NCBI RefSeq assembly: GCF_031844685.1
Contig: NZ_CP134605.1
Span: 620,001-684,000 of the forward strand
Source: Streptomyces sp. ITFR-21
GTDB lineage: Bacteria; Actinomycetota; Actinomycetes; Streptomycetales; Streptomycetaceae
Direction of reading: 5' to 3'
Length of the DNA stretch: 64,000 nt
Positions 9,582-21,639 of the stretch are shown piece after piece; within the stretch, counting starts at the first letter, position 1; each line of letters opens with the position of its first letter. The notes below the pieces were generated by a model. The model did not search any database and was not told where the DNA came from. It saw only the letters and a program-made list of their open reading frames with translations. Position numbers and translations under genes: made by a program.

Positions 9582-10471
9582 TCAGGACACGATGTCCTTG
9601 GTGCGGAAGCCGCGGAAGGCGAGCGCGGTGAGCACCACCGCGTACGAGACCGAGACCGAGGCGCCCTGGACCATCCCGGTCCACTCCACGGTCGGCTGGA
9701 TGGCGTCCAGCCAGGAGAACTGCCAGTGCGCGGGCAGCACGTCGCGCCACGAACCGAGCGCGGTCACCGCGTCCAGCACGTTGCCGACGATGGTCAGCCC
9801 GACCGCGCCACCGACCGCGCCCAGCGGTGCGTCGGTGATGGTGGACAGCCAGAACGCCAGCGCCGCGGTGACCAGCTGGCCGACGAAGACATACGCCACC
9901 GCGACCGCCAGCCGGGGCAGCGCGCCGCCCGATCCCAGCGCCCCGCCGGCCGGCAGTTCCAGATCGCCCCAGCCGTACGCCACGGTGCCGGCCGCCAGCG
10001 CCACGGCCGGCAGCAGCACCAGGGCGACCGCGCTGAAGCCGAGCGCCACGGTCAGCTTGACCGCCAGCAGCCGGGCCCGCGGCACCGGCGCCGCCAGCAG
10101 GTAACGCAGGCTGGACCAGCCGGCCTCCGAGGCCACGGTGTCCCCGCAGAACAGCGCCACCGGCACCACCAGGACGAAGCCCGCCGAGACGAACAGGCAG
10201 GTGGCGGCGAAGTTAACGCCCGAGGCGGTGGCGGTGTCGATCAGTGTCGGGCCGGCCGCGCCGCTGTCGTGCGGGGTGCCGCCGATCGCGAAGGCCGCCA
10301 TCAGGATGAACGGCAGCGCGGCGAGCAGTACGCCGACGATGATCGTGCGGCGCCTGCGCAGCTGGCGGCGGGCCTCCACGCGCAGCCGCAGGGTGCGGCC
10401 GGGCCGGTAGCCGGGCGCGGTGGCGGCGGGCGGCGCGGCGGGGCCGGGCGCGGGTACGGGGGTGGCGGCGC

Positions 10472-10475
<4 letters not shown>
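9582..10475 (-). CDS. ABC-2 type transporter permease
   Basis: 297 residues with a Pro/Ala-rich cytoplasmic N-terminus, a basic segment (RRQLRRRRT) and about six predicted membrane helices (residues about 45-65, 90-115, 145-170, 195-215, 225-245 and 270-288). The start overlaps the stop of the upstream ATPase gene by ATGA (10472-10475), so the two are coupled and should form one exporter. The permease resembles the YhgE/ABC-2 group. No substrate can be inferred; the unusual partner suggests a link between extracellular hydrolysis and export. Confidence 0.82.
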
Positions 10476-13246
<2,771 letters not shown>

Positions 13247-13850
13247 CCCCCGATCCTAGGGTCTGCCGTGGGGATCCGCGGGGGTGGCGGAGCGTGGTGC
13301 GGTGCGGCCGCCCGGCGGATGAGGGAACCGGCATGGTACGTCGCCGACCGGCGGGAAGGCGGCGGACGTGCGGGCCGGGGCTCACGACGCCGCCCGGATC
13401 CGCCCGACGACCGACCCTGGACGCCGGGCGGCACGGGGTGGCGGGGGGTCGGCGTTTCCCCGGCTTTTCCCGGGCGCCGGGCGCGGGTCCGCGATCGGCG
13501 GCGGACACCGGTTCCGGACTTTCCCCGGGGCATCCGTCGAGCCGCTCGACAGGCGCGATGACGGGGGGCGTATCGGCCGTCAGGGAAACGGCCGCGGCGC
13601 GGTTCGGCGGTTGTTCGCCGGTGTGTTCGGCGCGATGTCCGCCGGGCGGCTTACGGCGAGATGACGGGGCCCGTACGCGTCCGGGACGAGCCCCTCCGGG
13701 GGTGTTCCGGCCGGCCAGCGGTGCGTTCGCGCCGACCGCGCCGACCACACCGGACGCGGTCGCCGGCAACTGGGCGGCGGGCAGCGCGCGGCGGACAGCG
13801 GAATGCGGGACACGGCCGGGTCGTCGGTGCCCGGCGGTAGAGTCCACGGC
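13247..13850. other. Divergent intergenic region without a convincing gene
   Basis: About 600 bp of GC-rich DNA between two divergent, apparently leaderless genes. Its edges hold TAGGAT (minus strand, 13253-13258) and TAGAGT (plus strand, 13838-13843). The open frames inside are Arg/Gly/Pro-rich in every phase and have no recognisable family. Confidence 0.5.
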
Positions 13851-14507
13851 GTGGCGAAGGCGCTCTCGGCAGCTCAGCGCAAGGCGGTGACCGGTTCGGA
13901 GCCGGGCACCGGCCGGTTGTCGGCGCGCCCCGAGGTCTGTACGGCGCTGGTGGCGGCGGGACTCGCGGTGCCGCACGGGCGCGGCGGCCACCACGCGTAC
14001 TACCTCAGCTCCGAAGGACGGCGGCTGCGGGCCGAGTTGGCGGCCACCCGGGCGGGCTCCGCCGCGGGCGTGGAACCGGCACCGGCCGCGGCACCGGCGC
14101 GCGGCGGCTTCACGGCGGACGACGGCACCGGCGGGGCGCCACCGGGCGGTGCGGCGCGGCGGGCGGCGGAGGTCGCGACGGCCTGGGAGGGACTGCGGCA
14201 GATCCGGGCGGTGCTGCTCGACGGCGTGACGGACGTACCGGCGCCCTGGGAGCGCGAACGGCCGGTGCACGCCGTGGCGTTGGCGCTGGAGGCGGCGGGC
14301 TGCCCGCCGGCCCGGCCGGACACGGCGGGCTACCGGGTGACCCCCGCGGTCGAGCCCGGCATGGCCGAGGTCACCTGGTCCGCGCCCGGCCCGGCGCCGG
14401 CGGCGCTCGCCACGTGCGCGTCCCTGCTGGGCTCCTGCGGCTGGCAGTGCACCCAGCACCGCACCCGCGAAGGACGCCCCTTCCTCGTCGCCTCCCCCCG
14501 GCGCTGA
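13851..14507 (+). CDS. Conserved hypothetical protein, possible winged-helix N-terminus
   Basis: 218 residues from GTG 13851, chosen over the ATG at 13803 because TAGAGT (13838-13843) ends seven bases upstream, the spacing of a leaderless streptomycete transcript. The N-terminal 60 residues (ALVAAGLAVPHG, YYLSSEGRRLR) look like the end of a winged helix. A variable Ala/Gly-rich linker follows. The C-terminal half (about 100-218) is a compact alpha/beta domain with a pair of Cys near GSCGWQCTQH. I do not recognise a catalytic motif. Related hypothetical proteins occur in streptomycetes, to my memory. It is monocistronic. Confidence 0.65.
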   Translation: MAKALSAAQRKAVTGSEPGTGRLSARPEVCTALVAAGLAVPHGRGGHHAYYLSSEGRRLRAELAATRAGSAAGVEPAPAAAPARGGFTADDGTGGAPPGGAARRAAEVATAWEGLRQIRAVLLDGVTDVPAPWERERPVHAVALALEAAGCPPARPDTAGYRVTPAVEPGMAEVTWSAPGPAPAALATCASLLGSCGWQCTQHRTREGRPFLVASPRR

Positions 14508-14521
14508 CGCCGCTCGCACCC

Positions 14522-14590
14522 CGCGCCGCACCGGCCACCCGCACCGGCCACCCGCACCGGCCACCCGGCCCGGCCACCCGGCCCGCCTAC
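14522..14590. repeat. Short GC-rich tandem repeats
   Basis: Several near-identical copies of CGCACCGGCCACC or CCCGGCCACC lie in tandem just after the hypothetical gene. They give open frames in both directions and are most likely replication-slippage repeats. Confidence 0.5.
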
Positions 14591-14771
14591 CGGCCCGCGC
14601 CCGCGGCCACCGCGGATCCCGAACACCCCGCCGTCCGCCGCAGGTCGGCCCGCCGGCCTCGCCGGCTTCCGTCCCTGGTACGGGTGGTGGACCGGCCCGG
14701 TGGCCCGGAACACGATGACCGTCTTACGTCTCGGATATTGCGAAGAATTATCGCTGTTTTGCACAGACTCA

Positions 14772-14800
14772 TGGACTTACTGCGACCGCGCTCGTAGTCT
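14772..14800 (+). promoter_or_regulatory. Predicted promoter of the GH87-type gene
   Basis: TGGACT (14772-14777), a 17-bp spacer and TAGTCT (14795-14800) fit the housekeeping-sigma consensus. They lie in an unusually A/T-rich patch (14715-14800) about 60 bp before the chosen start codon. Confidence 0.45.
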
Positions 14801-14861
14801 CTCCACGCCCGGCCGGGTGCTCCCCCCTTCCCCTCACCCCCGACCGCAAGGACGTGTGCCT

Positions 14862-17774
14862 GTGTCGCACTCACCTCGCAGTGATGCCCTCAGCGATGCC
14901 AGAAGTCTCCGTTCGCACCGCCATACCAGGCGGCGCGGTTTCGCCGCCATCGTGTCCTTCGCCGTCGCCGCGGCGGCAGCGCTGACCGCTGTGACGCTGG
15001 CGGGCGCCCCCACCGCCAGCGCCGCCGGGGTGCCCGCGCCCTCGCCGATCGGCATTTCGGGCCGCGGCGCCAACGTGCCGTTCACCGAGCTGGAGGCGGA
15101 GTACGCCAATACCAACGGCACGCTGATCGGACCGGACCGGCTCTACGGCCACCTGCCCTCCGAGGCGTCCGGCCGACAGGCCGTCACCCTCGACGCGGTC
15201 GGCCAGTACGTCGAGTTCACGCTGACCAAGCCGGCCAACGCGGTGTCGCTGCGCTACAGCCTGCCGGACACCGCCGACGGCAAGGGCCGCGACGCCACCC
15301 TGGGCGTGCTGGCCAACGGCACCTCGGTCAAGACGCTGCCGGTCACCTCGCGGTACAGCTGGTACTACGGCGGCTACCCGTTCAACAACAACCCGGGTGA
15401 CACCAACCCGCACCACTTCTACGACGAGGCGCGGACCCAGCTCGGCAGCACCTACCCGGCGGGCACCAAGATCCGCTTCCAGGTGACCTCGACCGCGCAG
15501 TCCCCGACCTTCACCATCGACCTGGCCGACTTCGAGCAGGTGGGCTCGGCGATCGCGCAGCCCGCCGGATCGATCAACGCTGTCACCGACTACGGGGTGG
15601 ACCCGACCGGTGCCACCGACTCCACCGCCAAGCTGCAGGCGGCGGTCAACGCGGGCCAGGCGCAGGGCAAGGTCGTATACGTTCCACAGGGCATCTACAC
15701 CCTGTACAGCCACGTGATCGTGGACGGAGTGACCGTCCAGGGCGCGGGCCCCTGGTACACGGTCTTCGGCGGTCGCGACCCGGTGAACCGGTCCAACGCG
15801 GCGGGCTTCTACGGCAAGTACGTCGGCCAGGGCGGCCCCAGCCAGAACGTCCAGCTCAAGGACTTCGCGATCATCGGTGACATCACCGAGCGCAACGACA
15901 ACGACCAGGTCAACGGTATCGGCGGCGCGCTGTCGAACTCGACCGTGGACGACCTGTGGATCCAGCACGTCAAGGTCGGCGCCTGGATGGACGGTCCGAT
16001 GGACCACTTCACCATCAAGAACAGCCGCATCCTGGACACCACGGCCGACGGTGTGAACTTCCACATCGGCGTGACCAACTCGACGGTGACCAACACGTTC
16101 GTCCGCAACGTCGGAGACGACGGTCTGGCCTCGTGGCCGGAGAACCAGCCGAACGTGAACGACAGCTTCGACCACAACACCGTCGTGCTGCCGATCCTGG
16201 CGAACAACATCGTCACGTACGGTGGCAAGGACTTCAACATCTCCGACAACGTGATGGCCGACACCATCACCAACGGCGGCGGCCTGCACATCGCCAACCG
16301 CTACCCCGGCGTCAGCGCCGGCCAGGGCACCGCGGTCGCGGGCACCATCACCGCCGCCCGCAACACCCTGATCCGGGCCGGCAACAGTGACTTCAACTGG
16401 CAGTTCGGCGTCGGCGCCATCTGGTTCGACGGGCTCCAGGGCCAGGTCAACGCCAACATCCAGATCAGCGACACGGACATCCTCGACAGCTCCTACGAGG
16501 CGATCCAGTCGATCGAGACCGGTGTCACCGGCGTCACGATGAAGAACGTCAACATCGACGGCGCGGGCACCTACGCCATCCAGGCGCAGGCCGCGGCGAA
16601 CATGACCTTCATCAACGTCAAGGCCAAGAACATCGGCCAGGCGGCCACCCCGATCCACAACTGCGTCGGCACCTCCCTGCAGATCACCGACGGCGGCGGC
16701 AACTCCGGCTGGAACGTGGGCCAGACCTGCACCGGCACCTGGCCGACGCCGATCTGGACCAACGGCGGCGTGCCCACCGGCGGCAGCGGCGGCACGACCG
16801 GTGGCGGCACCACCACGCCTCCCACCACTCCCCCGACCACTCCCCCGACCACCCCCCCGACGACGCCTCCGACCACGCCGGCCAGTGGCAACCTGGCACA
16901 GGGTCGTCCGGCTTCGGCGTCGTCGTCGGTGCAGAACTACGCCGCGGGCAACGCGGTGGACGGCAACGCCGCCACCTACTGGGAGTCCGACGGCAACGCC
17001 TTCCCGCAGACACTGACCGTCGACCTCGGGTCCACCCAGCCCATCGGCAAGGTCACCCTCAAACTCCCGCCGTCCACCGACTGGGCCACCCGCACCGAAA
17101 CACTCGGCGTCCTCGGCTCCACCGACAACAACACCTGGGCCACCCTCAAAGCCTCCGGCGGCGTCACCTTCAACCCCGCCTCCGGCAACACCGCCACACT
17201 GACCTTCACCACCGCCAACGCCCGCTACGTACGCCTCAACATCACCGCCAACACCGGCTGGACCGCAGCCCAGCTCTCCGAGTTCGAGGTCTACGCGGCC
17301 ACCGGCGGCTCCACCACTCCTCCCCCCACCACTCCTCCCCCCACCACCCCGCCCCCCGGCAACCCGAACCTGGCACAGGGCCACCCGGCGAGCGACACCG
17401 GCCACTCCGACGTCTACACCGCGTCGAACGCCGTGGACGGCAACGCCGCCACGTACTGGGAGAGCACCAACAACGCCTTCCCACAGTCGCTGACCGTCGA
17501 CCTCGGCTCCGCCAAGACCGTCGGCCGGCTGGTGCTGAAGCTGCCCGCCGGCTGGGGCACCCGCACCGAGACGCTCAGCGTCCTCGGCTCGACCGACAAC
17601 AGCACCTACAGCACACTGAAGGCGTCGGCCGGTTACACCTTCGACCCGAGCAGCGGTGACAGCGTCACCGTCACGCTGACCCCGGCCTCCGCCCGGTACC
17701 TCCGGCTCACCTTCACCGGGAACACCGGATGGCCCGCCGGCCAGCTGTCCGAACTGGAGGCGTACGCCTCCTGA
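14862..17774 (+). CDS. Secreted GH87-type alpha-1,3-glucanase / mycodextranase with two F5/8C domains
   Basis: 970 residues from GTG 14862, which has AAGGA nine bases upstream; longer frames to 14700 read through the promoter. Residues 1-53 are a signal with twin-arginine character (TRRRGFAAI, then a hydrophobic stretch). About 60-220 are a CBM-like beta-sandwich containing RYSWYYGGYPFN. About 225-590 are a right-handed beta-helix with TTADGVNFH and VGDDGLASW, the positions where GH87 enzymes carry catalytic Asp residues. Thr/Pro linkers separate two C-terminal discoidin (F5/8 type C) modules that are clearly related to each other. It should cleave alpha-1,3 or alpha-1,3/1,4-glucan of fungal walls. 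The precise linkage is inferred. Confidence 0.78.
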   Translation: MSHSPRSDALSDARSLRSHRHTRRRGFAAIVSFAVAAAAALTAVTLAGAPTASAAGVPAPSPIGISGRGANVPFTELEAEYANTNGTLIGPDRLYGHLPSEASGRQAVTLDAVGQYVEFTLTKPANAVSLRYSLPDTADGKGRDATLGVLANGTSVKTLPVTSRYSWYYGGYPFNNNPGDTNPHHFYDEARTQLGSTYPAGTKIRFQVTSTAQSPTFTIDLADFEQVGSAIAQPAGSINAVTDYGVDPTGATDSTAKLQAAVNAGQAQGKVVYVPQGIYTLYSHVIVDGVTVQGAGPWYTVFGGRDPVNRSNAAGFYGKYVGQGGPSQNVQLKDFAIIGDITERNDNDQVNGIGGALSNSTVDDLWIQHVKVGAWMDGPMDHFTIKNSRILDTTADGVNFHIGVTNSTVTNTFVRNVGDDGLASWPENQPNVNDSFDHNTVVLPILANNIVTYGGKDFNISDNVMADTITNGGGLHIANRYPGVSAGQGTAVAGTITAARNTLIRAGNSDFNWQFGVGAIWFDGLQGQVNANIQISDTDILDSSYEAIQSIETGVTGVTMKNVNIDGAGTYAIQAQAAANMTFINVKAKNIGQAATPIHNCVGTSLQITDGGGNSGWNVGQTCTGTWPTPIWTNGGVPTGGSGGTTGGGTTTPPTTPPTTPPTTPPTTPPTTPASGNLAQGRPASASSSVQNYAAGNAVDGNAATYWESDGNAFPQTLTVDLGSTQPIGKVTLKLPPSTDWATRTETLGVLGSTDNNTWATLKASGGVTFNPASGNTATLTFTTANARYVRLNITANTGWTAAQLSEFEVYAATGGSTTPPPTTPPPTTPPPGNPNLAQGHPASDTGHSDVYTASNAVDGNAATYWESTNNAFPQSLTVDLGSAKTVGRLVLKLPAGWGTRTETLSVLGSTDNSTYSTLKASAGYTFDPSSGDSVTVTLTPASARYLRLTFTGNTGWPAGQLSELEAYAS

Positions 17775-17830
17775 CCGCCTCCTGACCACCGTTCGCCGCG
17801 CGCCGGGGTGACGATCTAGAGTCGATCACC

Positions 17831-18835
17831 ATGGACTACCGTCACCTCGGCCGCAGCGGCCTGGTCATCAGCGAGATCGCCTACGGAAACTGGCTCACCC
17901 ACGGCTCCCAGGTGGAGGAGGACGCGGCCACCGCCTGTGTGGCCGCGGCGCTGGAAGCGGGCATCACCACCTTCGACACCGCCGACGTCTACGCCCAGAC
18001 CCGCGCCGAGTCGGTTCTCGGCAAAGCATTGAAGGGTGAGCGCCGCGAAGGGCTGGAGATCTTCACCAAGGTCTACTGGCCCACCGGCCCCGGTCGCAAC
18101 GACCGGGGCCTTTCGCGCAAGCACATCACGGAGTCCGTCAACGGCTCGCTGCGGCGGCTCCAGACCGACTACGTCGACCTCTACCAGGCGCACCGCTACG
18201 ACCGCTTCACACCGCTGGAGGAGACGATGGAGGCGTTCGCCGACATCGTGCACAGCGGAAAGGCGCTCTACATCGGCGTCTCGGAGTGGACCGCGGACCA
18301 GATCCGGCGAGCCCACGCCCTGGCCCGCGAGCTGCACATCCCGCTGGTCTCCAACCAGCCGCAGTACTCGGCTCTTTGGCGGGTCATCGAGGGCGAGGTC
18401 ATCCCCGCCTGCGAGGAACTGGGGCTGGGACAGGTCGTCTTCTCCCCGATCGCGCAGGGCGTGCTGACCGGCAAGTACCGTCCCGGCCGGCAGCCGCCGG
18501 CGGGCTCGCGGGCCACCGACGACAAGGGCGGCGCCGACATGATCAGCCGCTGGATGCGCGACGAGGTGCTGGAGCAGGTGCAGCAGCTGCAGCCGCTGGC
18601 CGCCGAGGCTGGTCTGACCCTGGCGCAGCTGGCCGTGGCATGGGTGCTGCAGAACCCGAACGTGTCCGCGGCGATCGTCGGCGCCTCCCGCCCGGAGCAG
18701 GTCGCGGAGAACGCCAAGGCGGCCGGGGTGCGTCTGGAGGCGGATCTGCTGGCCCGGATCGAGAAGGTCCTGGAGCCGGTCGCGGTCACCGATCCCAAGC
18801 GGGTGCACGAGAACGTGCCGACCCGGCGTCCGTAG
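17831..18835 (+). CDS. Aldo/keto reductase (Kv-beta-like)
   Basis: 334 residues with the AKR barrel and catalytic tetrad context: FDTADVYAQ (Asp, Tyr), FTKVYWP (Lys) and YQAHRYD (His). The C-terminal NADPH-binding segment is AIVGASRPEQV. Length and motifs match the group related to the potassium-channel beta subunit, which reduces aldehydes and ketones with NADPH. TAGAGT (17817-17822) ends eight bases before ATG 17831, so the gene is probably leaderless and monocistronic. Its physiological substrate is unknown. Confidence 0.9.
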   Translation: MDYRHLGRSGLVISEIAYGNWLTHGSQVEEDAATACVAAALEAGITTFDTADVYAQTRAESVLGKALKGERREGLEIFTKVYWPTGPGRNDRGLSRKHITESVNGSLRRLQTDYVDLYQAHRYDRFTPLEETMEAFADIVHSGKALYIGVSEWTADQIRRAHALARELHIPLVSNQPQYSALWRVIEGEVIPACEELGLGQVVFSPIAQGVLTGKYRPGRQPPAGSRATDDKGGADMISRWMRDEVLEQVQQLQPLAAEAGLTLAQLAVAWVLQNPNVSAAIVGASRPEQVAENAKAAGVRLEADLLARIEKVLEPVAVTDPKRVHENVPTRRP

Positions 18836-18842
18836 GCGCGGG

Positions 18843-19547
18843 GTGCCCCGTACGGCGGCGGCCGGGGTCCGGTGGCCCAGGCCGCTGCTCCCGGCCGGCC
18901 TCGCCGCCGCCCTCGGGGCGCTGGCCTGGCTGGTGCTGGCACGGCATGGCGTCCCCTACGCCTTCGACAGCGGTCCGCACCGCTGGGCCGTCGCGCACCG
19001 GCCGCCCGCGGCGGTGACCGCGGCCAGGATCGTCACCGGTGCCGGCACCGGCCCGTACCCGCCCCTGGCGGCGGCGCTCGGCGGATGGCTGGCCGGCGGC
19101 CGGAGCACGGTGCGGCGCCGGACCCGGTCGACGGTACTGGCGGTGCTCGTCCTGGTCGTCGGCCAGGGGCTGCGCACTTCGCTGATGGCCGCCGCGCACC
19201 GGGCCCGGCCGCCCGTCGCGGACTGGGCGGCGCAGACCTCGGGGTACTCCTTCCCGTCCGGCCACACGGCTTCCGCCGCGATGGCCGCCGGGCTGCTCGC
19301 GTGGGGACTGCGCCGGGTCCTGCCGCGCGGGCCGGGCGGCGTCGCCGCGGCGGTGTGCGCGGCCGTCGCGGTGGCCGTGGGGTGCTCGCGGGTGTACCTG
19401 GGCGTGCACTGGCCGAGCGACGTGCTCGGCGGCTGGCTGCTGGCCGCGGGTTGGCTCGCCGTCACCCTGCCGCCGCTGACCGCCTACCTGGACGCGGGCG
19501 GCGGCCCCGGCGGCGAGCCCGCCGGCCCGGCGGACGGCGGCTCCTAG
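18843..19547 (+). CDS. PAP2-family membrane phosphatase
   Basis: 234 residues from GTG 18843, eight bases after the aldo/keto reductase. About five or six membrane helices are predicted. Phosphatase motifs 2 and 3 are present: FPSGH, and SR-x5-H-x3-D within SRVYLGVHWPSD. Motif 1 should read K-x6-RP but here has Met in place of Lys (MAAAHRARP), which may weaken phosphate binding. Such enzymes act on lipid phosphates such as undecaprenyl pyrophosphate or phosphatidic acid. Activity is therefore likely but not certain. Confidence 0.82.
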   Translation: MPRTAAAGVRWPRPLLPAGLAAALGALAWLVLARHGVPYAFDSGPHRWAVAHRPPAAVTAARIVTGAGTGPYPPLAAALGGWLAGGRSTVRRRTRSTVLAVLVLVVGQGLRTSLMAAAHRARPPVADWAAQTSGYSFPSGHTASAAMAAGLLAWGLRRVLPRGPGGVAAAVCAAVAVAVGCSRVYLGVHWPSDVLGGWLLAAGWLAVTLPPLTAYLDAGGGPGGEPAGPADGGS

Positions 19548-19664
19548 AGTCCGCAGCGCCCCCGCTACGGTGCCGGAGGCGCCGCGGCGGCCCACGACGA
19601 GGACGCCAGCCCACCGCCTCGCGACCCGGGGAGCCCCTCCCCCGGACGAAGCGGCGGGGAGCAC

Positions 19665-19705
19665 CGCACGGCGCCGCCCGCCCTCCGGGCGGGCGGCGCC
19701 GTGCG
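19665..19705. terminator. Bidirectional hairpin terminator
   Basis: A perfect 19-bp GC-rich stem (19665-19683 with 19687-19705) and a 3-nt loop lie between the convergent PAP2 and muralytic genes. There is no T run, which is common for actinobacterial terminators. Confidence 0.7.
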
Positions 19706-19716
19706 ACGGACAGGCC

Positions 19717-20919
19717 CTAGACCGACACGCCGTGGGCCCGCAGGTAGTGCAGCGGGTCGATGTCGTCGCCGTATTCGGGCCCGGTGCGTATCTCGAAGTG
19801 CAGATGGGGTCCGGTGGCGTTGCCGGTCGCGCCGGAGCGGCCGATCCGCTGGCCCTCGGTGACACGCTGGCCGGCCTTCACCGAGATCTGCGACAGGTGC
19901 CCGTACTGGCTGTAGTCGCCGTCGGCGTGCCGGATGACGATCTGGTAGCCGTACGAACCGCCCCAGCCCGCGGTGACGACCGTGCCGGCCGCGATCGAGT
20001 GCACCGCGGTGCCGGTGGAGACCAGGAAGTCGACGCCGGTGTGGTAGCCGCTGGCCCAGCTGCTGCCCCCGGTGTGGTAGTGCGTGCCGATCGGGGCGTG
20101 CTCGACCGGCAGCCGGTAGCCGCCGTGCTTGGGCGCGGCGACCGGTTTGGCCTGCCGCTCCAGCGTGCGGGTGCCGCCGGCCGGCTTGGCGGCGGGCTTG
20201 GGGGCCGCCTTCGGCGCGGCCTTGGGAACCGCCTTGACCGGCGCGGTCAGCGCGAGGTGCTGGCCGGGGAAGATCAGGTCGGGGTCGTCGCCGACGACGG
20301 TGCGGTTGGCCGCGTACAGCTCCGGCCAGCCGCCGCGCACCTGCTCGTCCGCGGCGATGCCGGACAGCGTGTCGCCGGCCCCGACCGTGTAGCGCTCGTG
20401 TCCGGCGGCGGGACGGGCGGGCGCCGGCTTGCCGGCGGCCTTGACCGGCACGGCCTCGGCGAGGTGCTGGGGAGCCACCGGCCCGGCCTTGGGCTTCGGC
20501 TTGGACACCGGTACCCGCACGATGTGCGAGGCGGAGGCCGCCTGGCGGGTGAGCCCGGCCTCCACCGAGCAGACCGGCCAGGCGCCGGGGCCCTGGCTGC
20601 GCAGCACCTTCTCGGCGATCGCGATCTGCTGGTTCTTCGACGCAAGGTCCGCGCGCGGCGCGTAGACCGTGCCGCCGAAGGACTTCCAGGTACCGGCGTT
20701 GAACTGCAGGCCGCCGTAGAAGCCGTTGCCGGTGTTGATGTTCCAGTCTCCGGAGGACTCACAACTGGCCACCTTGTCCCAGACGTTGCCGGCGGCGGCG
20801 TGCGCGGTGCTGAGTCCGATCAGTGGCAGGGCGAGTCCCGCACCGCCCGCCGTGACCGTCAGCGAGGCTTGGGACACCCGGTTCGGGCGGTAACGACGAT
20901 GGCGTCCGCGTAAGGGCAT
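19717..20919 (-). CDS. Secreted Rpf-like / LysM / M23 cell-wall hydrolase (RpfD-like)
   Basis: 400 residues from ATG 20919 (GGAGAGGA upstream), with a basic signal peptide ending near AHAA. Residues about 45-120 are an Rpf transglycosylase-like domain (VWDKVASCESSGDW, GLQFNAGTW). About 170-220 are a LysM domain (YTVGAGDTLSGIA), followed by a Lys/Ala/Pro spacer. About 300-390 are an M23 endopeptidase with the zinc-ligand motifs HTGVDF and HLHFEIR. It should cut both glycan strands and peptide bridges of peptidoglycan. S. coelicolor has a resuscitation-promoting factor with this domain set (RpfD, from memory). Foldback repeat B occupies its upstream region. Confidence 0.9.
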   Translation of the reverse strand: MPLRGRHRRYRPNRVSQASLTVTAGGAGLALPLIGLSTAHAAAGNVWDKVASCESSGDWNINTGNGFYGGLQFNAGTWKSFGGTVYAPRADLASKNQQIAIAEKVLRSQGPGAWPVCSVEAGLTRQAASASHIVRVPVSKPKPKAGPVAPQHLAEAVPVKAAGKPAPARPAAGHERYTVGAGDTLSGIAADEQVRGGWPELYAANRTVVGDDPDLIFPGQHLALTAPVKAVPKAAPKAAPKPAAKPAGGTRTLERQAKPVAAPKHGGYRLPVEHAPIGTHYHTGGSSWASGYHTGVDFLVSTGTAVHSIAAGTVVTAGWGGSYGYQIVIRHADGDYSQYGHLSQISVKAGQRVTEGQRIGRSGATGNATGPHLHFEIRTGPEYGDDIDPLHYLRAHGVSV

Positions 20920-20995
20920 GGCAGCAGTCCTCTCCGGTGGCCGGCCGCGCCAAAGATAGGCCCCCGCCGACCCCGCCACAAGAGCGCCCGCAACC

Positions 20996-21612
20996 CTACA
21001 GCCCGCCCCGGGGCGATGACGTGCGGGAACGGGGTGCCCTTTTTTGTCTTTCGCCGGCGCGCCCTTCGGCTCGCCGGCTACCGGCGAACCCCAGGCGGTA
21101 TCGGTGCCGTGGGTGGGTGCCCGGCAGCGTGAGGGTGCCCCTTTGGCGGGTGCCGTCGGGCGTCAGGGCACCTAAGGGGGCCCAGGCTCGGGGGCTGGGT
21201 TGCCCTGCGTGGCGCCGTACGGTCGGCCGCCGGGCCCACCTCACGCCGTAGGGTCCGCCCCCACGTCCACCTGACGCCCGACGTTCGGCCGGGTAGCCGG
21301 TGAGCCGAAGGGCGCGCCGGTGTCGAAAGGGAGAGCGCGCGCAGTGAGCGAGGTACGAGCGAGTGAGCACGGTCGACCGTCGACACCGGACCCAAGCGCC
21401 CGGAGGCGAACCGGCGGCAAAAAAGGGGGATGGGCGGTGCCGTAGCGCTGGACGGCACCCACCTATGGGCGCCCCGTCGACACCGGACCCAAGCGCCCGG
21501 AGGCGAACCGGCGGCAAAAGGAGGTGGGCCCGGAGGCGAAGCGGCGGCAAAAGGAGGTGGGCCCGGAGGCGAACCGGCGACAAAAGGAGGTGGACGGCAA
21601 AAAAGGGAATCT
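20996..21612 (-). repeat. Foldback repeat element, copy B
   Basis: About 600 bp, reading on the minus strand with the same order as copy A: 33-bp units (about 21500-21612), one 98-bp unit plus a partial one, then the core down to about 21055. A stretch of about 150 bp, matching 2053-2202 of copy A, appears identical by eye apart from one base in a T run. The outer part of the inverted arm is missing: T-rich sequence at 21040-21050 joins directly to TCTTTCGCCGGCGCGCCC. It fills the divergent region between the muralytic enzyme and LLM genes and ends about 30 bp before the latter's start. There is no transposase or obvious target duplication. Confidence 0.8.
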
Positions 21613-21639
21613 CCCGGGCCCCCCGGCGTTGAAGGTGGG

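Noticed and set aside
14522-14590. Short CACCGGCCACC tandem repeats as a CRISPR-like array
   Set aside because: Units are about 10-13 bp with no unique spacers; a slippage repeat is sufficient.
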